A stretch of DNA of 64,000 nucleotides, taken from positions 372,001-436,000 of the forward strand of contig LNEM01000030.1 of NCBI GenBank assembly GCA_001464955.1, read 5' to 3'. Below, piece by piece: positions 9,696 to 18,026 of this stretch. This DNA is from Rhizobiales bacterium Ga0077537. GTDB lineage: Bacteria > Pseudomonadota > Alphaproteobacteria > Rhizobiales > Hyphomicrobiaceae. Position 1 is the stretch's first letter. Every line of letters starts with the position of its first letter. The notes under the pieces are model-generated. The model did not search any database, had not been told where the DNA came from, and was given only the letters and a program-made list of their open reading frames with translations. The position numbers were made by a program, and so were the translations under genes.

Positions 9696-10592
9696 ATGGC
9701 GAAAGTCGGCTTTGTCGGTCTTGGCAACATGGGCCTCCCCATGGCCGGGAACCTCGTGAAGAAGGGCCACGAGGTGAAGGGCTTCGACATCATGGAGGAC
9801 AACCTCAGCAAGGCGGCTCAGGCCGGCGTCCGGAAGGTCGCCAGCGCCGCCGATGCGGCCCGGGAGGTCGACATCCTCGTCACCATGGTCCCGACGGGCA
9901 AGGAGACGCTGGCGGTCTACGAAGGCTCGGGTGTCCTGCAAGCCGCCAAACCGGGCACCCTCTTCATCGATGCATCCACCATCGACGTCGCCCAGGCCCG
10001 CCGGGCTCACGAACTCGCCAAGGCAGCGGGAATGCTGTCTCTCGATGCACCCGTTTCCGGCGGCACAGTCGGCGCCGATGGCGGCACGCTGACCTTCATG
10101 TGCGGCGGCTCCAGGGAGGCGTTCGAGAAGGCACGCGCGGTACTGGAAGGCATGGGCCGCAAGGTCGTGCACTGCGGCGACGCGGGCGCCGGCCAGGCCG
10201 TCAAGATCTGCAACAACATGATGATGGCCATCAACATGCTTGGCGTCTGCGAGGGCTTCGCGCTCGCGGAGAAACTTGGCATTTCGCACCAGACGCTGTT
10301 CGACGTCGTATCGACCTCGACCGGCAACAGCTTCGCCCTTTCGAACTACTGCCCGGTCCCGGGACCGGTCCCGACGACCCCGGCTAATCGCGACTACGCG
10401 CCCGGCTTCATGACCAAGCTGATGGTCAAGGACCTCGCACTTTCGCAGTCGACCTCGCTCGATGCGGGCGTCGCGACGCCGATGGGCGCCAACGCCCACG
10501 CCATTCTCCGGCACTACATGAACATGGTCGAAGGCGCGGCCGAGAAGGACTTCTCGAGCGTCGCCAATTTCGTCCGCGCCAGGAAAGACTGA
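9696..10592 (+). CDS. mmsB: 3-hydroxyisobutyrate dehydrogenase family protein
   Basis: MAKVGFVGLGNMGLPMAGNLVKKGHEVKGFD; DAPVSGGTVGADGGTLTFMCGG; KICNNMMMAINMLGVCEG; GFMTKLMVKDL. Confidence 0.88.
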   Translation: MAKVGFVGLGNMGLPMAGNLVKKGHEVKGFDIMEDNLSKAAQAGVRKVASAADAAREVDILVTMVPTGKETLAVYEGSGVLQAAKPGTLFIDASTIDVAQARRAHELAKAAGMLSLDAPVSGGTVGADGGTLTFMCGGSREAFEKARAVLEGMGRKVVHCGDAGAGQAVKICNNMMMAINMLGVCEGFALAEKLGISHQTLFDVVSTSTGNSFALSNYCPVPGPVPTTPANRDYAPGFMTKLMVKDLALSQSTSLDAGVATPMGANAHAILRHYMNMVEGAAEKDFSSVANFVRARKD

Positions 10593-10595
10593 TCG

Positions 10596-11198
10596 ATGGC
10601 CACCATCACCTATTACATGACGTTGAATTCGCCCTGGAGCTACCTCGGCAGCGCCAGGTTCGCGGCCATGGCGAAAACCTACGGGCACACGGTCGACCTC
10701 AGGCCCGTCAAATTCGGCGTCATCTTCCCGCAGACCGGCGGCCTGCCGCTGCCGAAGCGCGCACCGGCCCGCCAGGCCTACCGTTTGCAGGAGTTGAAGC
10801 GCTGGCGGGAGGTGCGGGGCCTCCCCATCAACATCCAGCCGAAACACTTCCCGTCGGATGAGACGGCGGCAACACGCCTGCTCATCGCTGCCAAGATGCA
10901 GGGCAAGGATGCCCACACGCTGGCGACCGAGATGGGCCGGGCCCTGTGGGAGCGCGATGAGAACCTCGCCGATTGGGCGACGCTCGAAGCAGCAGCGTCG
11001 CGGGCTGGCATGGATGCCAACGCCATCAAGGCGGCGGCGGCGCCCGATGCGGAAATCGACGCGCTTCACGATGCCTACACCGAGGAGGCACTGGCGAAGG
11101 GTGTGTTCGGCGCGCCGACCTATTACCTCGAGAGCGGAGAGTTCTTCTGGGGCCAGGATCGGCTCGAGTTGCTCGAGCGGGAGCTGGCCAAGGCGTGA
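10596..11198 (+). CDS. DsbA-fold 2-hydroxychromene-2-carboxylate isomerase-like protein
   Basis: MATITYYMTLNSPWSYLGSARFAAMAKTYGHTVDLRPVKFG... KGVFGAPTYYLESGEFFWGQDRLELLE. Confidence 0.88.
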   Translation: MATITYYMTLNSPWSYLGSARFAAMAKTYGHTVDLRPVKFGVIFPQTGGLPLPKRAPARQAYRLQELKRWREVRGLPINIQPKHFPSDETAATRLLIAAKMQGKDAHTLATEMGRALWERDENLADWATLEAAASRAGMDANAIKAAAAPDAEIDALHDAYTEEALAKGVFGAPTYYLESGEFFWGQDRLELLERELAKA

Positions 11199-12211
11199 CA
11201 TCCGACCCGATCCGCCCCACTCCCGCCGACCTTGTCGTCCGCGTGACTGCAGCACTCGAGCACGCGGGCACGCGCTCTGATAATGCTGCCAGCGTAGCCC
11301 GTGCGCTTGTCGCCGCCGAGGTCGACGGCCAGGCGGGTCACGGGCTCTCGCGCGTCGAAAGCTATGCGGCCCAGGTCCGCGCCAAGAAAATCGATGGCCA
11401 CGCGACACCGACGAGCACGCGGCCGCGTCAGGCGACATTGGCCATCGACGCTGCGCATGGCTTTGCCTACCCGGCCCTCGATCTCGCCGTCGCCGAACTG
11501 CCGGCCGTTGCCCGCACGAGCGGTATCGCGGCAGCCGCGATTCACCGCTCGCATCACGCGGGCGCCTTGGGGCTGACTGCCGAGCGTCTGGCCGACGCCG
11601 GGCTCGTCACCTTGATGTTCGCCAATACGCCCGCTGCCATGGCGCCTTGGGGCGGCAGGCGTGCCTTGTTCGGAACCAACCCGATCGCCTTTGCCGCGCC
11701 CGTCCCGGCCGGCCCTCCGCTGCTGGTCGATCTCGCGCTGTCGGAAGTCGCGCGCGGCAAGATCATGGCGGCGGCCGAAGCTGGAAAGCCGATCCCACTC
11801 GGTTGGGCGACCGACCGGCATGGCCAGCCGACGACAGACGCCCGCGCGGCGCTGGCGGGCACCCTCCAGCCGGCCGGCGGTGCCAAGGGCTCGGCGCTCG
11901 CCCTGATGGTGGAAGTGCTGGCGGCGGCGCTGACGGGCGGGAGTTTCGCGGCCGAAGCCTCGTCCTTCCTCGATGCGAGCGGCCCGCCACCATCGACCGG
12001 CCAACTGATCGTTGCCATCGATCCGCTAGCATTCCCGGGTGGCGCGCGGTTCGCCGAGAGGTTGGCGTCGCTCGCACACGACATCGCCGTCGACGGCGAC
12101 GCACGGCTGCCCGGAAGCCGGCGACTGGCACGTCGTCGCGAAGTCGCGACCCACGGCCTCGCCGTACCCACCTCACGCCTCGAAGCCCTCGATCGCCTGG
12201 CGGGCCGTTGA
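11195..12211 (+). CDS. Ldh family (malate/L-lactate/ureidoglycolate) oxidoreductase
   Basis: GTG start overlaps the previous stop (GTGA); EVDGQAGHGLSRVESYAAQVRAKKIDG, RSHHAGALGLTAERLADAGLVTLMFANTPAAMAPWGGRRALFGTNPIAFAAP. Confidence 0.88.
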   Translation: MTSDPIRPTPADLVVRVTAALEHAGTRSDNAASVARALVAAEVDGQAGHGLSRVESYAAQVRAKKIDGHATPTSTRPRQATLAIDAAHGFAYPALDLAVAELPAVARTSGIAAAAIHRSHHAGALGLTAERLADAGLVTLMFANTPAAMAPWGGRRALFGTNPIAFAAPVPAGPPLLVDLALSEVARGKIMAAAEAGKPIPLGWATDRHGQPTTDARAALAGTLQPAGGAKGSALALMVEVLAAALTGGSFAAEASSFLDASGPPPSTGQLIVAIDPLAFPGGARFAERLASLAHDIAVDGDARLPGSRRLARRREVATHGLAVPTSRLEALDRLAGR

Positions 12212-12223
12212 TACACGCGCCTC

Positions 12224-13090
12224 TCAGCGCTGCCAGCGAACCTCGAAGGGCGTCATCCAGAGCACTTGAGGTCCGGATTTCTGCCCAGCGGGCGGCGCAC
12301 CACCGGCGAACTCGGCAAGGACACCGGTGATGTGCTCCTCGGCGCCCGAGCGGAACATAACGTTCGCCTTCTGGAACACGAGACGACCGTCCTGCCACAC
12401 GCGCAGCAGTCCATCCGACTTGCCAGGCGCATTGAGAGCCACTTCCTGTTCGAACTGCATCCACCGTCCGGTCTCGAGCTTGAAGCCGCGCCGGTCGTTG
12501 CTGAAGGGTCGGCCACCGGTTTGCCCGGCGAGATGCATGTTGATCGAAGCGTCGCCGGATGGCGCAACCGCATAGCGTGTCGAGAAGGTGGGCTCACCGC
12601 CCTGATCCGTGGCCAGACCGCCTTGCAGCCCAGGAAGACGAGCCTCACGCCCGAAACTGAAGCCCTCGGAAACGTAAAGGCCATAGGAGAGACAGGCCGT
12701 CGATGCCCCGTTGAGGCCAGCCGGCGCCCAGACGAACCCCATGCCCGGCCGCACTTCCGTATGGCTTGCGGCAGCTCGCTCCCGCGCCTTCTCAAGATTG
12801 AGTTCCAACGCGAACGTCGCAGGACCAGACTTCAGCTTGACGACCCGTGCGGCATCCCTGAGGCCCCACTCGCTGGCGCCGAGGCGCGCCTGCAGTTCCT
12901 CCGGCGCCAGCGGCGCGCCCTCCTTGTCGAGGGCCAGCCGCATCGCCGTCTGATAGCGATCACGGCAGCCAGGGGGATCGTCGGTAACGAAGACTGATCG
13001 AACGACCACCGCCATCGATGCGACGCCGACGAGAATGGCGGCGCCATTCAAGAGAAGCGTAGCCTTGCTCGGCAAACTGGGCATTTTCAT
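12224..13090 (-). CDS. Polysaccharide lyase 14-like (alginate/glucuronan lyase fold) membrane-anchored or secreted protein
   Basis: N-terminal TM/signal segment LLLNGAAILVGVASMAVVV; ETGRWMQFEQEVALNAPGKSDGLLRVWQDGRLVFQKANVMFRS...ITGVLAEFAGG, the pattern of the PL14-like jelly roll. Confidence 0.65.
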   Translation of the reverse strand: MKMPSLPSKATLLLNGAAILVGVASMAVVVRSVFVTDDPPGCRDRYQTAMRLALDKEGAPLAPEELQARLGASEWGLRDAARVVKLKSGPATFALELNLEKARERAAASHTEVRPGMGFVWAPAGLNGASTACLSYGLYVSEGFSFGREARLPGLQGGLATDQGGEPTFSTRYAVAPSGDASINMHLAGQTGGRPFSNDRRGFKLETGRWMQFEQEVALNAPGKSDGLLRVWQDGRLVFQKANVMFRSGAEEHITGVLAEFAGGAPPAGQKSGPQVLWMTPFEVRWQR

Positions 13091-13239
13091 CTTTGACGCC
13101 GCCACTCGATCGATCCGGGACGATACCGCGTCCCGCCCCCGAGGGGACGACACGCCACCCCCGACTATGCAGCGCAACCGTTAATCCGGCGTTTAGGAAC
13201 CATCCCTCCGGTAACGGAACATCTCGCCAATGAGCCAGA

Positions 13240-14268
13240 TCAGGCGAGAAACATCGCATCAGAGGCCCAGGCGCTTGCCAAGCCGCCGGGGACATTCTCG
13301 AGGAAGACAACGTCCACATACACGTTGCCGACCAGCGCCGAGATCATCGTTCCTCCGTCCTGCTGCGTGAACATGAAGGCGTCGTCGAGCGGCACGGACT
13401 CGTCCTTGTGGAAGTCGCGCATGTCGAGCGTATCGGAGGTGGTGAAGTCGGTGATCCGATCGACGCCGAGATGGAGGCCGCCGTTCGTCATCACATCCTT
13501 GCGCAGGAAGACGAAGGTATCGCTGCCGCTTCCGCCGGTCATCGTGTCGGCGCCGGCATGGCTTCTCAACTCGTCGCTTCCACCGCCGCCGACCAGCCAA
13601 TTGGCGTACTTGTCGCCCTTCATGACGTCATCATGCGACGAACCGACCAGCCGCTCGACGCCCCAGACCTGCGAGGTGCCATTTCCGGTGACCCAGTGCT
13701 TCGAAAGATCCGCCGTGATGGCGACGGTCGATTGCGAGTAATCGAGCGTGTCGAACCCGCTGCCACCGCGGAAATAATCGTTGCCGCCACCGGCGATGAA
13801 ATGATCGTTGCCTGAACCTCCGTCGATGTAGTCGTCGCCGAGGCCATCGTAGATCGTATCGTCGTCGGCGCCGCCGAAGAGCCGATCGTTCTCGCCGAAC
13901 CCGTTGAGAACGTCGTTGCCGCTGCCGCCGTAGATGTCGTCGTTGCCCCCGTCACCCCAAAGGCTGTCGTCGCCGCTTCCACCGTAGATCGTATCGTTTC
14001 CAAGTCCGCCGCGCATGGAATCGCGCCCGGCGGTGCCATAAAGAAGGTCGTCGCCTGCGCCACCGTCCATGGCATCGTCGCCATAGCCGCCAAAGAGCGT
14101 ATCCTGCCCCTCTTCGCCCATGACCCGATCGTTGCCCTCGCGCCCATAGACGACATCGTCACCCGCGCCGCCCTGGAGCGTGTCGTCGCCGGAGAACCCG
14201 TCGATGACGTCGTCTCCGTCTGTGCCGTCGATCCTGTCGCTGGACGCCGTTCCAATTAAATCAGCCAT
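13240..14268 (-). CDS. RTX calcium-binding repeat protein (hemolysin-type repeats)
   Basis: Many GGxGxDxUx nonapeptides (GGAGDDVVYGREGNDRVMGEEGQDTLFGGYGDD...) and a C-terminal domain ending VFLENVPGGLASAWASDAMFLA. Confidence 0.92.
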   Translation of the reverse strand: MADLIGTASSDRIDGTDGDDVIDGFSGDDTLQGGAGDDVVYGREGNDRVMGEEGQDTLFGGYGDDAMDGGAGDDLLYGTAGRDSMRGGLGNDTIYGGSGDDSLWGDGGNDDIYGGSGNDVLNGFGENDRLFGGADDDTIYDGLGDDYIDGGSGNDHFIAGGGNDYFRGGSGFDTLDYSQSTVAITADLSKHWVTGNGTSQVWGVERLVGSSHDDVMKGDKYANWLVGGGGSDELRSHAGADTMTGGSGSDTFVFLRKDVMTNGGLHLGVDRITDFTTSDTLDMRDFHKDESVPLDDAFMFTQQDGGTMISALVGNVYVDVVFLENVPGGLASAWASDAMFLA

Positions 14269-14479
14269 TTGCACCCGCTATTGCAAAGCCTCACCCCGTC
14301 AACGGCGCGAATTGGCAAATCCGAACATCGTGATTTGCCATGCCTTTCTTCGGCAACTTTCCGGAATTCTCGCCGCTTTCGATCTCTCCATTTATGAGGA
14401 TAGCAACGTCGAATAAAACGCACGTAATGCTGGGCGCACAAAACAGGGATTAATTTTCATCGCATTTTATATTACCAGC

Positions 14480-14514
14480 CAAAAAAAATAGCCAGCAGTT
14501 TCCCACTGGCTATT
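14480..14514 (-). terminator. Intrinsic terminator downstream of the larger RTX gene
   Basis: AATAGCCAG...CTGGCTATT with a T-rich tract of about 8 on the minus strand. Confidence 0.8.
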
Positions 14515-14537
14515 TCTGTTCCTCGATTCACCACCGA

Positions 14538-16169
14538 TCAGGCGAGCAGCATGCCTTCGCCGACCATCGTGCTGGCGTTGAGGCCGGTAAAGCCCTCCAA
14601 CGTCACCACCTGGTGCCATTCGCCGGCAACCGCCGCATAGACGTGCGAGGAGCGGCCGTCATCGACGACTTTCACCACTTCGTCAATGCTGCTGTACTTC
14701 GCGCCCTTGAGCAGGTCCGAGAAGTCCAGGCTGTCTTCCTTCGAGAAGTCGGTGATCACGTCGACGCCGAGATGATTACCCTTCGCGTCGACAAGGTCCT
14801 TCACGGCCCACTCGAACGTGTCGGATCCCTCGCCGCCGGTCAGCACGTCGGCGCCGCCCATACCACGGAGAACGTCGTCACCGGCGCCACCGTCCATATG
14901 GTCGACAGCCTTGCTGCCCTTCATCACGTCGGCGTAGTTGGAGCCGATCACCTTCTCGAAGCCCGAGACGACATCGTTGCCCATGCCGGACGCCGACTTC
15001 TTTGAAAGATCGATCGTCATGCCCTGGCGTGCGCCAGAGAAGTCGATCGTGTCGAAGCCCGAGCCGCCGTTGTAGACGTCGTCGCCCTCTCCGGCCTTGA
15101 AGGTATCGTCGCCGGAGTTGCCGTTCACGATGTCGTTGCCCGCACCGTCGGACAGGACGTCGTTGCCGGCACCGCCATGGAGCTCGTCATTGCCGTCGCC
15201 GCCGTCGAGGACGTCGTCGCCCGAGTTGCCCCAGAGCTTGTCGTCACCGTCGCCGCCGAGCATCGTGTCGTTGCCCGACATGCCGAACAGCGTGTCGTTG
15301 CCGGCGCCGCCATCGACCATGTCGTGCTTGTCGTTGCTGACGGGCTTCGACGCGACCTTCGGCAGCAGCGCGGCGTTCGTCACGCCGAGGTCCACCGTGA
15401 AGACGCTGTCGTCGAAGTCCTTGTCGCCGCCGCCCTTGAGATCCTCGAACCCGATCTTCAGGACGCCCGTCGCCGTGTCGACCTCGGCCTTCACGTGGCT
15501 CATCTTGTCGCCGTTGAGGCCCTTCGAGCCGTCGTCGACGCTATGAAACACGCTCGTGCCATAGGCCGACTTCATGTCGGTCTCTTTGCCGTTGGCCGCG
15601 ACATGAACCAGCTTCAGCTCACTGCCACCGTCGACGTTGCCCGGGTTGCCCTTGGCGTCCTCGAACTTCCACGAGGCATTGGGATCGGCGAGCAGCTTCG
15701 CCATGTTCTTCTGGCTGTAGCCGTCCGGAACGATGAAGAACCCGAGACGCTCACCCGCCTTCAGATCGAGACCCACCGAACTCTTGCCGGCCACGAGGCT
15801 GCCGCCAGAACCCGCGAGCGACGCATTCGAGAACATCACGTCGACGTCGTAGATCGAGCCATCGGCGGCGATTTTGTAGACGCCGAGGGCATTCTGAAAG
15901 CCCGCGCTCTCGCCCTGGAACGTAACCGTCGCCTTGCCGCTCTCGGCAATCTTGAGCTTCGTCATGTCCGCAACGCCGCCCTTACCAGCGTCGCCGAAGA
16001 GCACGTCGTTACCCAAGCCGCCAAGCAGCTTGTCGTTTCCACCACCACCGAAGAGCTGGTCGTTTCCGCCATTGCCCTCCAGTGTATCGGAACGCCCACC
16101 GCTGAAGAGTCGATCATCGAGATCGCTCCCCAGCACGGCCTTCCCTACACTCTTGACCGCATCCAACAT
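14538..16169 (-). CDS. RTX repeat protein with internal DUF4114-like domain
   Basis: RTX repeats flank FQNALGVYKIAADGSIYDVDVMF...ERLGFFIVPDGYSQ...IGFEDLKGGGDKDFDDSVFTVDLG; C-terminus VTLEGFTGLNASTMVGEGMLLA. Confidence 0.9.
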   Translation of the reverse strand: MLDAVKSVGKAVLGSDLDDRLFSGGRSDTLEGNGGNDQLFGGGGNDKLLGGLGNDVLFGDAGKGGVADMTKLKIAESGKATVTFQGESAGFQNALGVYKIAADGSIYDVDVMFSNASLAGSGGSLVAGKSSVGLDLKAGERLGFFIVPDGYSQKNMAKLLADPNASWKFEDAKGNPGNVDGGSELKLVHVAANGKETDMKSAYGTSVFHSVDDGSKGLNGDKMSHVKAEVDTATGVLKIGFEDLKGGGDKDFDDSVFTVDLGVTNAALLPKVASKPVSNDKHDMVDGGAGNDTLFGMSGNDTMLGGDGDDKLWGNSGDDVLDGGDGNDELHGGAGNDVLSDGAGNDIVNGNSGDDTFKAGEGDDVYNGGSGFDTIDFSGARQGMTIDLSKKSASGMGNDVVSGFEKVIGSNYADVMKGSKAVDHMDGGAGDDVLRGMGGADVLTGGEGSDTFEWAVKDLVDAKGNHLGVDVITDFSKEDSLDFSDLLKGAKYSSIDEVVKVVDDGRSSHVYAAVAGEWHQVVTLEGFTGLNASTMVGEGMLLA

Positions 16170-16371
16170 TTCCAACGCTCTCCCGTCTCTCCTGTTTCTG
16201 GCATCATCGGCTCGAGCATTCGCCTCTGCCGGCGTAGTCAGGGATTAGAGACACCCGACACCCGCCGAGAGCCTTCTCCAGATCTTGTTATAACTGCGAG
16301 ATTGAAATTGATTGTGCGTATGCGCCGAGCCATTCGCATCAAATACATTTCAAATTTTATCGGCCGTCTGA

Positions 16372-16402
16372 CAAAAGAACCGGCGAAGTTTCCTTCGCCG
16401 GT
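16372..16402 (-). terminator. Intrinsic terminator downstream of the algD-like gene
   Basis: Minus strand ACCGGCGAAG-GAAA-CTTCGCCGGT followed by TCTTTTGT. Confidence 0.75.
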
Positions 16403-16424
16403 CGAGGAGCGTCACGGTGAAGCC

Positions 16425-17843
16425 TTACCAGGCAATGCCCTCGTAGGTTTCGTCATCCGGTAGATCGCGCGAGAGCCTGGCGAGATCGAGAACATGTACC
16501 CCGGCCGGCCGATGGGCGACAGCGGCGCGGAATGCAGCAGTCGCATGGCTGACGACGACCACGTCACAATTCGCGAGCAGCTCCTCGGCATCCGTGACGA
16601 TCAGGCTCTCGAGCTTGTCCATCAGCTCCGCCTGCGTTGGCGAAGCATGCTTGACGTAGTCGATCTGGCCCCTCAGCAGCGGCCCGAAATCCAGATTGGG
16701 ATCGAATGCCGAGATCGTGGTTCCCATGGCAAGGAGCCGCGCCATGAGCTCGATCGTCGGGCTTTCGCGCAGGTCGTCGGTGTCGGGCTTGAACGTCACC
16801 CCGAGGAAACCGATGCGCTTGCCGTGATGCGGCTCCAGCAACCGCACCGCTTCAGCGATGTGCGCATCGTTCGTCACCATCAGGCTGTCGACGAGCGGCA
16901 GGTTCACGCCCTGCAGCTTGGCGATGTGCGAGACGGCCCGCACTTCCTTGGGCAGGCAAGAGCCACCGAAAGCAAAACCGGGCTTCAGATAGTAGGGCGA
17001 AAGATTGAGCTTCTTGTCCTTGACGAAGATGTCCATCACATCGTGGCTATCGATCCCGAGAGACTTGCACAGCCGCCCCACCTCGTTGCCGAAGGCAACT
17101 TTCGTCGCATGCCACACATTATCGGCATACTTCACCATCTCGGCAGCTTCGATCGACGTGAAGATCACGTTCTCGTCCACGGCCTTGTAGATCGACGCGA
17201 CGGCGGCGGCAGTCTGCGGATCGGAAGTGCCGACGACGGTCTTCGGCGGCGCGAAGAAGTCGGCCACGGCGACACCCTCGCGCAGAAACTCCGGATTGAA
17301 GCACACGCCGAAATCACGCCCGAGCTTTTTGCCGGATGCCGCCTCGATCTCAGGCACCACCACGTCGAGCGTCGTGCCGGGCGGCACCGAGCACCGCATC
17401 ACGATCACATGCCGCGACGTCTTCAGTGCCAGCGCCTGGCCGATGGCGCGGCTGGCCTGCCGGACATACGTGTAGTCGCAGCCGCCGTCCTTCGCCGTCG
17501 GCGTGCCGACGGACATGAACGTGACATCGGTGTCGATGACCGCCGCGACGAGATTCTGGGTCGCAGAGATCAAGCGTCCGGCGACACCCGCCGCGAGCAA
17601 TTCTCCGAGCCGCGCCTCGACGATGGGAGAGCGACCCTCGCTGATGGCGCGCACCTTCTCGAAGGAGACGTCGACGCCGACCATCCGGAATCCGAGGTGC
17701 GACAGGCATGCCATCGACACGGCCCCGACGTATCCCAGACCGATCACGCTGATCGCCGGCAGCTCTGTCCCGAGCACGAACGTGCTCCGATCGAGCGCCT
17801 GCTCATCGACCACCCGACCTTCGGGTGAAGCCAACATCGCCAT
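16425..17843 (-). CDS. algD: GDP-mannose 6-dehydrogenase (AlgD-like; UDP-glucose/GDP-mannose dehydrogenase family)
   Basis: ISVIGLGYVGAVSMACLSHLGFRMVGVDV; EMVKYADNVWHATKVAFGNEVGRLCKSLGID; DKKLNLSPYYLKPGFAFGGSCLPKEVRAV (catalytic Cys motif); C-terminus EGIAW. Matches AlgD better than a generic UDP-glucose dehydrogenase by eye. Confidence 0.85.
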   Translation of the reverse strand: MAMLASPEGRVVDEQALDRSTFVLGTELPAISVIGLGYVGAVSMACLSHLGFRMVGVDVSFEKVRAISEGRSPIVEARLGELLAAGVAGRLISATQNLVAAVIDTDVTFMSVGTPTAKDGGCDYTYVRQASRAIGQALALKTSRHVIVMRCSVPPGTTLDVVVPEIEAASGKKLGRDFGVCFNPEFLREGVAVADFFAPPKTVVGTSDPQTAAAVASIYKAVDENVIFTSIEAAEMVKYADNVWHATKVAFGNEVGRLCKSLGIDSHDVMDIFVKDKKLNLSPYYLKPGFAFGGSCLPKEVRAVSHIAKLQGVNLPLVDSLMVTNDAHIAEAVRLLEPHHGKRIGFLGVTFKPDTDDLRESPTIELMARLLAMGTTISAFDPNLDFGPLLRGQIDYVKHASPTQAELMDKLESLIVTDAEELLANCDVVVVSHATAAFRAAVAHRPAGVHVLDLARLSRDLPDDETYEGIAW

Positions 17844-18026
17844 ATTGCCCACAGCTCCCGCCTATCCCGCCATTTTTTGGTTCCAGCGCGGCCGACGCAC
17901 GGGCCGCGCACCCCAACCCGAGCCGAACGCGCCACCCAGATTGGCGTCCGGTTCCGTCGTGGACAGGAAGACTGTCGCCGAAAAAGATCGTTCTTCGCTG
18001 AACTTGTTCGATCGAATTTTATCGAC

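Noticed and set aside
9675-11438. 587-aa minus-strand ORF opposite mmsB and the DsbA-fold gene
   Set aside because: Antisense frame of well-supported genes; composition typical of shadow ORFs.
13780-14250. Dense short repeats that might suggest CRISPR or satellite DNA
   Set aside because: Periodicity comes from RTX nonapeptide codons (27 bp) with no unique spacers.
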